Assembly: GCA_031285405.1 (NCBI GenBank)
Contig: JAITWH010000040.1
Coordinates: 23,414 to 87,413, forward strand
Reading direction: 5' to 3'
Source of the DNA: Alistipes sp.
GTDB lineage: Bacteria; Bacteroidota; Bacteroidia; Bacteroidales; Rikenellaceae
Length of the DNA: 64,000 bases
Position 1 is the first letter of the stretch, and each line of letters starts with the position of its first letter. The translations under genes were made by a program, and so were the position numbers. Below, piece by piece: positions 23,337 through 31,591 of this stretch. The notes beneath the pieces are model-generated. The model did not search any database, had not been told where the DNA came from, and worked only from the letters and a program-made list of their open reading frames with translations.

Positions 23337-26300
23337 ATGAAGAATAACATGGTACGCAATTTACTGAAACGCACGATGCCCGTGTTGAAGCCCGTGTTGA
23401 CACTCGTGATGTCGCTCGCGTTAGCCGGCTGCATCAACGACAGCACCCTGATTCCCGACGGCCCCGATGGCGGCGATCCGGGCGACGGCACCCCCGATCT
23501 CGGGCAGGTGCAGATCACCGTCACCGTACCCCGCGCCACAACCCCCACCGCCACCCGCTCCATATCCGACGACGGAGGAGAGGCCACGGTAGAGGAGATC
23601 GACGTGTTGGTATTCCGCACCAACCCCACTCCGGGCGCCCCCGACCTCCTCACCGAGAGGGTCTCCGGCTCCGACATCGTGCAGAGCGACTCGGGCACCG
23701 ACCGATACGCCATGACCTTCCTGGCCAAACTCACCATCGACCCCAACGCAAGTCGCGTGGTCGTGATCGCCAACGCCTCCGACCGCGTCGACGCGGCTCT
23801 CGCCAGCCTCGGCGCAAACCCCGTCGGCAGCAAAAAACCGGACGTGCTCGACGCGCTCACCCTCGCCATCAGCGCAAAGTGGAACGCCAACCCCACCGAC
23901 GTGGCCAACCCCACCGCCGGCACCCACTACACCCCGATTCCCATGTACGGCGAGGCCACCTTCACAGGGGGCGTCAAACCCGACATCCGCATCTCGGGCA
24001 TCGAGCTCGTCCGCATGTTGGCGCGCATCGACATCACCACCGCCTCCACGGCCAACATCACCATCGAAAAAATCCACGTCCAGAGCCGGTCGAACGGCTA
24101 CATCGCCCCGCCCTGGGACGCCAACGGCAACACGGCCTCCTCCTCCACTCCCAAAATCCCCACCGGCCAGACCGACCTCTCTCCCTTCGTCTACACCCCC
24201 GCGACCAACAACCTCACGGGCGAGATCTACGTCATGGAGAGCGCCGCCACCATCGGCGGCGACAGTTCGCGAACGGGCACCGAGACGGGCGGCGGCACCT
24301 ACATAATAATCGAGGGCAAGATCACCGGCAACCCTGTAACCTACTTCTGGCGCATCGACCTCACCGACCAGACCGACACGTCGGGCCGCAAACCCGGCGA
24401 CCCGGGCTACGTCGCCCCCGAGGCATGGGAGGTGAAGTACATGCCCGCACTGCGCAACCGTCTCTACAAGATCAACATCTCCCACGTCGAGGGCGCCGGC
24501 TACAACAACTACACCGAGGCGGCCCAATCCTCCAGCGTGCTCTCCAACCTCAAGACCACCATCCTCACGGTCGACCCCGACGGCATCAACAACATAAATT
24601 TCGACGGTCAATACTGGCTGGGCCTTGAGAGGGTCGAGGAGTGGTTCCCCGCGGGCGGCGGCACCTCGGCCACGGGCGTTGGCACCGACTACCCCGCTGG
24701 CTGGGAGTTCGACACCTCTGTTCACACGGCGGGCATCGAGTACGTGGCCGGCGGCACCGGCTGGCTCACCGCCACCAAGGAGTCCGGCGACCCGCAGACG
24801 TCGGGCATGAACTTCGTCGCCAAGGCCCACACCGGCACCGACCGCGAAGCCCTGATCCACATCCGGGCCGGCCGCGTGCGCCACAAGGTCAAGGTGGTGC
24901 AGGTTGTCCCCCTGTTCACCGTCTCCCAGAGCGCCGGCGCCTACGACTTCGGAGGCTCGGGCGGCCCGACCTCTGTCGACGTCACGAGCCGCATAGCGGG
25001 CACGGTTGACGCGGGCGGCACGATTCCCGCCTCCGACATCTCGTGGGTCGTCGAGTTCTCGTCCGACGCCGGCAACACGTGGAGCGACCAGAAACCCGAC
25101 TGGCTCACCTTCCCCACCGGCGACACTGGCGGCGCGCTCAAGACCTACCCGATGGGCGCAGCGGCCTTCTCCCCCTTCACCGACAACGCCGAGGACAAGG
25201 CGCTCAACGAGGCACCCGACATCAACACCGCCTCGGGCGTCACCCCGTGGAACCTCGCCAGCGACGACGGCACGACCACGGTCGAGACGGCCAACACCTA
25301 CATCGTCAACGCGCCGGGCACCTACAGCCTGCCGCCCATCTACGGCAACGCCTTCAAGGAGGGCCAACCCAACCCGGGCTCCTACACCTACAAAGGCCCC
25401 GCCCTCACCACGGCGCAACTGCCCAACGTGATGGAGACCTTCTTCAAGCACGACAACTACGCCATCACCTCCCACACGATCGCGGGCGGCGCCTCGGCCA
25501 AACTGCTGTGGATGGACACCCCGGGCTTGGTCACCAACGTGAAGTTCGCCGACGGCATGATACAGTTCGACGTCCCGCGCGCCGGCATCAGCCAGGGCAA
25601 CGCCGTGGTTGCGCTCTTCGACACAAACAACACGATCCTCTGGAGCTGGCAGATCTGGGTCACGCCGCTCGTCGACGCCGCCAAACCCACGACACTGCCC
25701 GTGACCAACGCCACGGGTGTGATAACCGACATGATGGAGTACAACATCGGCTACGCCACCCCGCGCACCATCGCCTACGGCGGCGGTGCCAACCACGACG
25801 AGCCGCGCGATCTGACCATCCGACTGCGCCAGACGGGCACCACCTACCCCGCCACACACACACTGGATATCGACCAGACCACGTTGACTCAAACGTTCGT
25901 TGGCACCAACACCTTCTACCAGTACGGCCGCAAAGACCCGTTCCCCGCCGCCTACGAGGGCAAGGCCACATACGAAAGGCCGCTCTATTACACCGACCCC
26001 GCCTACAAGTTCGTGTTCGGAAGCCCGAGCCCGCAACTCCCCAACACCTACGGTTACTCAATCCAGAACCCCTACAAGCACGTCGGCAATAACAGCTCGG
26101 CCCAATGGATGACGGGAGGCAAAGCGAGTGCTGTCAACCTCTGGAGCGCCAACCAGAACACCGCAGGTATCACCAGCCTCGCGCCGGTTGTCAAGACTGT
26201 CTACGACCCCAGCCCGAGGGGCTTCAGCGTGCCGAGCATGAAAGCCTATTCAAACTTCACGCTGGCCAACAGCACCGGCTTCACCGACGGCATACGCCAC

Positions 26301-28628
26301 TTCCACCTCGACCCCGCGACCCCTGGGGCCACGATCGCCCTCCCCGCCACCGGCCGCCGCAACTACAACGCCGGCAGTTTGATTGATCAACCCTATCTGG
26401 CCAACGGCACCCCCGTCACCATCAGCAACTATGGCGGTTTCTACGCGGCGGTTGAGAGACATAGCGGAGGCGTCGAAAATTACAGCCTCTCCTTCGACGG
26501 CGGCACCGCCAGCTACAGCGTCAACCCCACGAACTCCAACCAGTTAGGCAACGCCCTCTCCATCCGCCCCGTCAAGGAGACCCTGCTTGCCGACAAGCGC
26601 TTCATCCCCGCGCCTCCGGGAGTGATCGGCATCCGGGCAAGCGACTACAACCGCTTGGTCAAGGCCCGCTCCGTGGCCAACGATCCCGCGCTGCTCCTCG
26701 CCGACATCGACCTCACCCTGCGCGGATCGAGCACCTACGCGGGCATGACTCAGTTCACCAACGCCACAACCAACACCAAGTACGGCCCGCTCGAACAGGA
26801 ACCCGTCTACACCGTCTACTACATGTGGGGCTCGACGATTGCGATAATCGGCGGCGAGAACGACACATGGAGCTCCGACGGCAGCGACGTTGTCTGGGTC
26901 AACCCCGAATTCACGACCTACGGAACCGCGGGCTACAGCTGGGCCACGGCACAGACATGGTCTGCCATAACCAGTACCACGGCGGGTGGCTTCAATGAAG
27001 GCAACAGCGTCACCTCGGCTCCGACTAAAGGCCACGGCGACCCGTGTGCCTATGTGGGCGACGGCAGCTGGCGAACGCCCACCCGACGGGATTGGATCAC
27101 ATCTGCAGGGTTTCCCGGAATGAATATCCATTTATACCCCGGTAGTGACTACCGTTGGACAAATGCGAATCCCATTGAAGATATCCCTGCCCACGCCACC
27201 TACCTGCGGAGCTCCGAAGGAAGCACCACCAGTTTGGTTGCTGCGGGATCTCGTCAAGGAGGCGTCGGCGCGGGTCTTATGAAAAATCAGAACAGTGCTA
27301 TTGCTTACTGGAGCTCCACGAACTACGGTAATCTTCCTGAAACGCCCCATATCTATGACGCTACCTACTTTTTAAGTACTGATACCTCTCTGGGGATGAT
27401 AACAAGCACGTTTCGTGACACCGCCATGCCCGTCCGCTGCTTCGAAAACTTCGTGGTAACCCCGCGTTCGCTCGAATTCGAGGGCACGGCCAACACGCTG
27501 GCCGAGGCCAAGAGTGTGACGATCTCCACCGAAGACACCTGGACTGTCTCGACCACCGCCCCCTGGATCGCCTTCGACCTCGCCACCGGCACGGGCAACG
27601 CCACTATCAAGGTCTACCCCAACGCCTCCTACCCGTACGACTCGGCCAACCCCGACACCCCGCGCACCGCCACCCTCACCCTAACCTCGGGCAAGGGGGC
27701 CACCCGCACCGTCACGATAAGCCAAAAGCAGGTACCGCCGCCCTACCCGCAATTCATGCTGGCTTCTCCCGGGGTCATCGGCATCAAGGACAGCGACTAC
27801 CGTCGCCTCACCGCTGCGCGCACCGCGGCCGCCAACCCCGCGCTGCTCCTCGCCGACATCAAGCTCACCATCCAGGGATCGAGCACCTACGCCGGCTACA
27901 CTCAGTTCACCAACGCCACCACCGACGCCAAGTACGGCCCCTTGGAGGACGAACCGGTCTACACGGTCAATTTCTTGTGGGGCTCGCTGTTTGGCAGACT
28001 CTTATCGCAGAATCCGATTGACGGCATAGGTGACCTTTGGAGCACCGACGGCAGCGACATAGTCTGGAAAAACTCCCAGTACACGGGCAGCACGGCCGTG
28101 CCTTGGAATACGGTAAAGACGAATTGGATGGCGAAAACCAATGGCGTCACAGGTACCACAAATGAGGGTAAACTAACTATCCAGAATCTCCCTGCCGGAC
28201 ACGGCGATCCGTGTAACTATGTGGGCAACGGCGCATGGCATACACCCACTCGCCGGGAGTGGCTCGATTTGCTGGGAGGGCCGGGAACTGCTGCATCCAA
28301 AGTATTTAGTACGGCGAACGGAGATTACAAATGGACGCCCCGAAATCTGGAGACAGAATTTTCTCGCTACGCCACCTTCCCGCAGAGCTCCGAATGGCCC
28401 GATTTCAGCCTGCCCGACGCTATGTGGAGTGACGATAATGGTGAAACGAGAGATTATGGTGACACTGAACGCATCACGTACCAAACGACGACACAATTAG
28501 TTGCGAACACCCCTCCGTTGGTGGATGCGTCCGCTGCACTGTACTTGGAGCCCACCAAGTCGACCACTAAATATGGTAATCACGCATTTCCCTGGTATTT
28601 CCTGCCCGTCCGCTGCTTCCCAAATTAA
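23337..28628 (+). CDS. giant fimbria-associated adhesin 2 with repeated lectin-like modules
   Basis: The 1763-aa lipoprotein starts at the ATG giving MKNNMVRNL; Cys32 follows LALAG. The N-terminal fimbrillin-like part covers about 45-400, with a BACON-like domain at about 410-527. A third region (about 652-778) has TANTYIVNAPGTYSLP, IYGNAFK and SWQIWVT, a block common in Bacteroidales surface proteins. Three lectin-like modules lie at about 799-1082 (divergent), 1085-1370 and 1469-1763, with a BACON domain at about 1371-1463. Scaffold blocks (APPGVIGIR.SDY, EQEPVYTVYYMWGS, GHGDPCAYVG.G.WRTPTRRDW, MPVRCFENF) are near-identical at DNA level to adhesin 1. The cores between the WR.PTRR block and PVRC are unrelated. 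It likely is an alternative tip or shaft-associated adhesin. Ligand unknown. Confidence 0.85.
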   Translation: MKNNMVRNLLKRTMPVLKPVLTLVMSLALAGCINDSTLIPDGPDGGDPGDGTPDLGQVQITVTVPRATTPTATRSISDDGGEATVEEIDVLVFRTNPTPGAPDLLTERVSGSDIVQSDSGTDRYAMTFLAKLTIDPNASRVVVIANASDRVDAALASLGANPVGSKKPDVLDALTLAISAKWNANPTDVANPTAGTHYTPIPMYGEATFTGGVKPDIRISGIELVRMLARIDITTASTANITIEKIHVQSRSNGYIAPPWDANGNTASSSTPKIPTGQTDLSPFVYTPATNNLTGEIYVMESAATIGGDSSRTGTETGGGTYIIIEGKITGNPVTYFWRIDLTDQTDTSGRKPGDPGYVAPEAWEVKYMPALRNRLYKINISHVEGAGYNNYTEAAQSSSVLSNLKTTILTVDPDGINNINFDGQYWLGLERVEEWFPAGGGTSATGVGTDYPAGWEFDTSVHTAGIEYVAGGTGWLTATKESGDPQTSGMNFVAKAHTGTDREALIHIRAGRVRHKVKVVQVVPLFTVSQSAGAYDFGGSGGPTSVDVTSRIAGTVDAGGTIPASDISWVVEFSSDAGNTWSDQKPDWLTFPTGDTGGALKTYPMGAAAFSPFTDNAEDKALNEAPDINTASGVTPWNLASDDGTTTVETANTYIVNAPGTYSLPPIYGNAFKEGQPNPGSYTYKGPALTTAQLPNVMETFFKHDNYAITSHTIAGGASAKLLWMDTPGLVTNVKFADGMIQFDVPRAGISQGNAVVALFDTNNTILWSWQIWVTPLVDAAKPTTLPVTNATGVITDMMEYNIGYATPRTIAYGGGANHDEPRDLTIRLRQTGTTYPATHTLDIDQTTLTQTFVGTNTFYQYGRKDPFPAAYEGKATYERPLYYTDPAYKFVFGSPSPQLPNTYGYSIQNPYKHVGNNSSAQWMTGGKASAVNLWSANQNTAGITSLAPVVKTVYDPSPRGFSVPSMKAYSNFTLANSTGFTDGIRHFHLDPATPGATIALPATGRRNYNAGSLIDQPYLANGTPVTISNYGGFYAAVERHSGGVENYSLSFDGGTASYSVNPTNSNQLGNALSIRPVKETLLADKRFIPAPPGVIGIRASDYNRLVKARSVANDPALLLADIDLTLRGSSTYAGMTQFTNATTNTKYGPLEQEPVYTVYYMWGSTIAIIGGENDTWSSDGSDVVWVNPEFTTYGTAGYSWATAQTWSAITSTTAGGFNEGNSVTSAPTKGHGDPCAYVGDGSWRTPTRRDWITSAGFPGMNIHLYPGSDYRWTNANPIEDIPAHATYLRSSEGSTTSLVAAGSRQGGVGAGLMKNQNSAIAYWSSTNYGNLPETPHIYDATYFLSTDTSLGMITSTFRDTAMPVRCFENFVVTPRSLEFEGTANTLAEAKSVTISTEDTWTVSTTAPWIAFDLATGTGNATIKVYPNASYPYDSANPDTPRTATLTLTSGKGATRTVTISQKQVPPPYPQFMLASPGVIGIKDSDYRRLTAARTAAANPALLLADIKLTIQGSSTYAGYTQFTNATTDAKYGPLEDEPVYTVNFLWGSLFGRLLSQNPIDGIGDLWSTDGSDIVWKNSQYTGSTAVPWNTVKTNWMAKTNGVTGTTNEGKLTIQNLPAGHGDPCNYVGNGAWHTPTRREWLDLLGGPGTAASKVFSTANGDYKWTPRNLETEFSRYATFPQSSEWPDFSLPDAMWSDDNGETRDYGDTERITYQTTTQLVANTPPLVDASAALYLEPTKSTTKYGNHAFPWYFLPVRCFPN

Positions 28629-28636
28629 CCCCCTCT

Positions 28637-28672
28637 GGATTGCTTCGGAGTTTTTCAACTCCGAAGCAATCC
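28637..28672. repeat. perfect 16-bp hairpin after adhesin 2
   Basis: GGATTGCTTCGGAGTT at 28637-28652 pairs perfectly with 28657-28672 around a TTTC loop. No T-run follows on the plus strand, so it is not a classic terminator. It may still stabilise or end the adhesin mRNA. Its GATTGCTTCG word recurs in the GCAATCC repeats near 29174 and 43982. Confidence 0.7.
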
Positions 28673-28680
28673 TAAAAAAA

Positions 28681-29019
28681 TGTCATCCCGACAGAGCGTG
28701 TTTCCCTCCCCCTGAGGGGTACACGCGAAGCGAACAAAAAAAATGTCATCCCGACAGAGCGAAGCGACGAGGGATCTACCTTATAGTAACTAAACCACCA
28801 TGCACTGAAAGTGCATGGGTTTGGAAGCGAATGAAATTCGCTGTCATCCCGACAGAGGAGCAAAGCTCCGACGAGGGATCTACCGAATAGCAATTGAAAA
28901 TTGAAAATGAGCTACACAAAACTATATACGTGCAAAGCACACCATGATTCATGATTCATAATTCATGATTAAACCCCGCGTTAGCCCATTTTCAATTTTC
29001 AACTTTCAATTTTCAATTA
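28681..29019. repeat. cluster of composite intergenic repeats
   Basis: Three copies of the TCATCCCGACAGAG module lie here (starting about 28682, 28745 and 28843); the first is interrupted. They are followed by the AATTGAAAATTGAAAATGAG module, the CATGATTCATGATT tract and a CCCATTTTCAATTTTC tail (28988-29018). The last 180 bp mirror the repeat at 22450-22640. Confidence 0.8.
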
Positions 29020-29024
29020 AATAA

Positions 29025-29114
29025 GTTTCCGGATAAAAAAACTATCGTCAGTTGGGAGAGTGACGACCCCGGAAACCCCCGAGAGCCCCGCCTAACCGCG
29101 CGGCTCTCTTTTTT
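29025..29114 (+). ncRNA. candidate small structured RNA with terminator
   Basis: An 8-bp outer stem (GTTTCCGG 29025-29032 with 29069-29076) encloses a perfect 6-bp hairpin (TCGTCA 29045-29050 with TGACGA 29061-29066). Five bases later a GAGAGCC/GGCTCTC terminator hairpin (29081-29087 with 29102-29108) runs into six T. The unit has no open reading frame. It is either a small RNA or a remnant leader of a lost gene. No known RNA family is recognised. Confidence 0.35.
29081..29114 (+). terminator. Rho-independent terminator in the gene-free region
   Basis: A 7-bp GC-rich stem (29081-29087 with 29102-29108) is followed by T-run 29109-29114. It implies a transcript crosses this gene-free region on the plus strand. 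Confidence 0.7.
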
Positions 29115-29167
29115 CTATAAACATTCCCACGCCCAAATACCGCACAGCCAAAGTACGAACATAGCCC

Positions 29168-29216
29168 CCCCCGTCATTGCGAGAAGCCGCAGGCGACGAA
29201 GCAATCCAGAAATACC
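29168..29216. repeat. CGTCATTGCGAG...GAAGCAATCC repeat unit
   Basis: It is one unit of a second short repeat family: CGTCATTGCGAG, a CAGGCGACG-like middle and GAAGCAATCCAG. Further units lie in opposite orientations at 43958-44069. Confidence 0.7.
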
Positions 29217-29304
29217 GCGTAGCCTAAACGTCGCGTAGCTAAGGCGTCGCGTAGCGAGCGCCGGTCCATAGTTGCCGCATCGCTGCGCGACGCGCTTTCA
29301 GCTC

Positions 29305-29332
29305 GCTTTTTTCGAATATATTCGAAAAAAGC
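29305..29332. repeat. perfect 28-bp palindrome
   Basis: Each half is 14 bp; the centre reads TCGAATATATTCGA and the ends are GCTTTTTT/AAAAAAGC. It would form a long cruciform or hairpin. It borders the larger inverted repeat starting at 29339. Confidence 0.85.
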
Positions 29333-29338
29333 TACGCC

Positions 29339-29520
29339 CCCCACTTTTCAAAAAGCGTAAAACGGAGACGAAGACTAAAATGAATTCATTTGTAGCCGCG
29401 CTCAACCGACGCCAAACCGAGGGCCATCGAGCGTTGCTCGAATGGCCGAGGTGCGAAGGAGGAAGCCGAAGGCAAATGTATCATTTTAGGCGAGTCGCAG
29501 TAGCTTTTTGGAACGTGGGG
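29339..29520. repeat. 182-bp imperfect inverted repeat, MITE-like
   Basis: The ends match as inverted repeats over 18 bp with two mismatches (29339-29356 and 29503-29520). A second inner pair (TAAAATGAATTCATTTG near 29375-29395, and its counterpart at 29471-29490) and a central GGCCATCGAG/CTCGAATGGCC pair (around 29421-29446) nest inside. The whole unit folds on itself. A short open frame inside looks incidental. No target-site duplication was found. Confidence 0.6.
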
Positions 29521-29532
29521 TGAGTTTTTTTG

Positions 29533-29563
29533 CTTACTTTTTTTGCTCATCAAAAAAAGTAAG
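29533..29563. repeat. perfect 13-bp inverted repeat
   Basis: CTTACTTTTTTTG at 29533-29545 pairs perfectly with 29551-29563 around CTCAT. It follows the 182-bp element directly. Confidence 0.7.
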
Positions 29564-29729
29564 GCGCGACGGCGCAACAAATTTTCCGCAAAAAACATTG
29601 AAAAAAATTCAAAAAAACTGAAACAAAACAGACACCAAAAACGTAATAGCACACCAACACAAAAGACCCTAAAAAACGACAAAAAAGAGACCATACCTAT
29701 ATTAATAAGAGAAAACAACCACAAAAAAA

Positions 29730-29848
29730 GTGTCGCATTCGTAACACTCGACAAAAAAAAGTGTTACATCGGTAACACTCACCCAAAAAAAACCGTTACA
29801 TAGGTAACATCCGCAAAAACAAAAAGCGTGACATAGGTCACGCTTTTT
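29730..29848. repeat. four phased 18-bp palindromes
   Basis: Imperfect palindromes of the form GTGTTACATAGGTAACAC lie at 29730-29747, 29761-29778, 29793-29810 and 29826-29843. They start 31, 32 and 33 bp apart, about three helical turns, with A-rich spacers between. The last is GC-strengthened and followed by TTTTTG, so it can act as a terminator. They lie about 210 bp before the fimbrillin promoter. They could be operators or RNA hairpins. Confidence 0.7.
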
Positions 29849-29859
29849 GTTTCTGCGTA

Positions 29860-29985
29860 GCTAAAAATAACCGCCATTCCGACTGCGTTAGCCCAATTCT
29901 TAATTCTCAATTTTTAATTCTTAATTGAATTGCGTTAGCCCATTTTCAATTCTCAATTCTCGATTTTCGATTGTTAACGCGGCTC
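29860..29985. repeat. composite repeats of the CCCATTTTCAATTC family
   Basis: Two successive copies of GCGTTAGCCCA followed by A/T-rich (TTCTTAATT or TTTTCAATTC) runs (29887-29925 and 29933-29972) end at GTTAACGCGGC. They close the 1.5-kb gene-free stretch 28629-30145. Confidence 0.65.
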
Positions 29986-30054
29986 GAATTCGATTACTTT
30001 TGTTATCACTATTCCTTTTTTACTTATCTTTTGATGGCTATTTCAATCATATTG

Positions 30055-30086
30055 TTTGCAAGTGAAAATTATTCGTTTAATCTTTG
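30055..30086 (+). promoter_or_regulatory. promoter for second fimbrial cluster
   Basis: TTTG at 30055-30058, a 20-bp spacer and AATCTTTG at 30079-30086 (one mismatch to TAnnTTTG) fit the Bacteroidetes promoter. The leader to the fimbrillin start is about 50 nt. Confidence 0.55.
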
Positions 30087-30145
30087 CGACGTTTTTCACG
30101 CTAACCAAATTTTAAGTAATCCAAAAAAACAACAAATTTAAACTT

Positions 30146-31315
30146 ATGAAAAAAGCTTTGTTTACGGTCCTCGCCAGCGCGACACTCTTCGCCTGCCAGA
30201 CCCCCAACGTCGGCAACCCCGACAGCGACACCACCACCGTGGCCCTCACAATCCAAAAATCAATGATGACCCGCTCAACCCTCGGAGGCGCCATTTCCGC
30301 CGGAGCCGTCACCGCAATCGAAAACGGTACGCTCTACTTTTTCGACGTGACAGGAGTATTCACCGACAGTCACACCCTCTCCGAAGCCGAGATCGACGAA
30401 GCGGGTATTGATAATCCTGAAGGCGGCGATCCGGACGAGGCCGCAGATAAGATTCTTATACAGAATGTCCCCACCACCAGCGCATCGGTGGTAATGCTGG
30501 CCAACTATGACGGCGAGGCTCCGGCCTTTGCCGATCTCGAAGCGTTCGCAGATTATGAGCTCGATATCGAAGACCAGTCGACCATGGCCGGTGGTGCAGC
30601 CAACGCAGCTGTACAGGGCATCGCGTTGATTGACCTCAGCTTGGGAGCAGGCAATGCGCTGACTCCTCCCACGGATAATATCCGTAACGCAAACATAACC
30701 CTCGCACCCGCTGTTGCTCGCATCGAGATCGGAAACGGAGCCATAAAGCTCGCCGACCAGTCTGCAAACAACACCACATACAGGCTTGAGAGCTTCGACT
30801 TCAGTGGTATCTACGTCAACCACTTCTACGAAACCTATACTCTGGGTGGCACTACGGGCACTTCGTTGGGTCAGGGCGATGTAACGGAGACCGATAACCT
30901 CTGGTTGCCGAAATATCTGGCTGCTGTTCCTGCTACGTTGGCCAACCTGCTCTACAACGAGCCGACTGCAACAACGGTTGTCGAAGGCACAGCATACCCG
31001 ACCGGTTTCGCATTCCACGTCTTCCCGGGCTCGGTTCCGCACCTCGTTCTGCGCGTCAGCGACCTTGAGTACGAAGACGGCACCACCACAGACGCCGGCG
31101 ACAACTACTATTGGATTATCGACGAATTCATCAACTCCGATACCGACACCACGATAGCTAACCTTGAGCGCGGTCACGTCTACAAAATTCAGAGCGTTGA
31201 ACTCGGCAAAACCATTCCGAGGCCTGACGACCCCTATGACGATAAAATCTCTGTAAACGTCTACGTTACTGTTCAGGCTTGGGATGTTGTGACCGTTGAG
31301 GTAGAGCCTAAGTAA
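30146..31315 (+). CDS. Mfa1/FimA-like major fimbrial subunit of second cluster
   Basis: The 389-aa lipoprotein has Cys17 after LFA. A prosegment includes a likely Arg processing site at R43 (MMTRSTLGG). Fimbrillin-like strands follow: TLYFFDVTGVFTD, SASVVMLANYDGE, VARIEIGNGAI, YRLESFDFSGIYVNHFYETY and GHVYKIQSVELG near the C-terminus. The pattern parallels the 15113 fimbrillin (GIYINNYY, GYVYRIVSLKF), though overall sequence differs. It has its own promoter and is followed by a tandem-repeat tract and a strong terminator. The four minor genes downstream are therefore probably transcribed less than this one. Confidence 0.85.
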   Translation: MKKALFTVLASATLFACQTPNVGNPDSDTTTVALTIQKSMMTRSTLGGAISAGAVTAIENGTLYFFDVTGVFTDSHTLSEAEIDEAGIDNPEGGDPDEAADKILIQNVPTTSASVVMLANYDGEAPAFADLEAFADYELDIEDQSTMAGGAANAAVQGIALIDLSLGAGNALTPPTDNIRNANITLAPAVARIEIGNGAIKLADQSANNTTYRLESFDFSGIYVNHFYETYTLGGTTGTSLGQGDVTETDNLWLPKYLAAVPATLANLLYNEPTATTVVEGTAYPTGFAFHVFPGSVPHLVLRVSDLEYEDGTTTDAGDNYYWIIDEFINSDTDTTIANLERGHVYKIQSVELGKTIPRPDDPYDDKISVNVYVTVQAWDVVTVEVEPK

Positions 31316-31397
31316 TTTTCTGACTTAAGTAATTGGCATCAACTTAGTTATTGACACTTACTTAGGTGATTTACATCAACTGAGTAATCTACACAGA
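31307..31397 (+). repeat. five tandem 17-19-bp repeats over the fimbrillin stop codon
   Basis: Imperfect copies begin at 31307, 31324, 31343, 31361 and 31380. Their shared pattern is CTTAGGTAATTNACATCAA. The first copy includes the fimbrillin stop codon TAA (31313-31315). The run ends at the terminator stem at 31393. Confidence 0.7.
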
Positions 31398-31466
31398 GTT
31401 CCGCGGGGATGGGGGGAGGCAACCCCCTCCCTTTATGCCTCCCTCTTACCCGCGGTCTCTGTTTTT
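31393..31466 (+). terminator. strong terminator after major fimbrillin
   Basis: The stem has two parts, ACAGAG (31393-31398) plus CCGCGGG (31401-31407), pairing with CCCGCGG (31449-31455) plus CTCTGT (31457-31462). An inner GGGGGAGG/CCCTCC-type hairpin lies within the loop. Five T follow. The word GCGGTCTCTGTTTTT is duplicated at about 31489. It likely allows only partial read-through to the downstream minor subunit genes. Confidence 0.8.
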
Positions 31467-31591
31467 AGAAGTTGTTGGAAAATTCTGTGCGGTCTCTGTT
31501 TTTTTCAGCATTTTACCACTCCCGTGTCGTGCCTCGCGCGAGGGGAGTTTCGTTGCATTCGAAGAGCACCCCAAACAGTATAAATAAACGG

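Noticed and set aside
28637..28672. Rho-independent terminator for adhesin 2
   Set aside because: The stem is perfect but is followed by TAAAAAAA on the plus strand, not a T-run; kept only as an inverted repeat.
28501..28890. Open frame running from the adhesin 2 tail into repeats
   Set aside because: It is a different frame of the adhesin end and of the CCCGACAGAG repeats; no independent support.
29380..29523. Short frame beginning MNSFVAALNRRQTEG inside the 182-bp inverted repeat
   Set aside because: The frame follows a self-complementary element, and structure explains the sequence better than coding.
29543..29803. Lys/Asn-rich 86-aa open frame in the gene-free stretch
   Set aside because: It starts inside a perfect inverted repeat and runs through the phased palindromes; the composition is that of A-rich non-coding DNA.
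29730..29848. Possible CRISPR array
   Set aside because: The spacers are short A-rich stretches of about 13-17 bp, repeats are imperfect palindromes and no cas genes are present.
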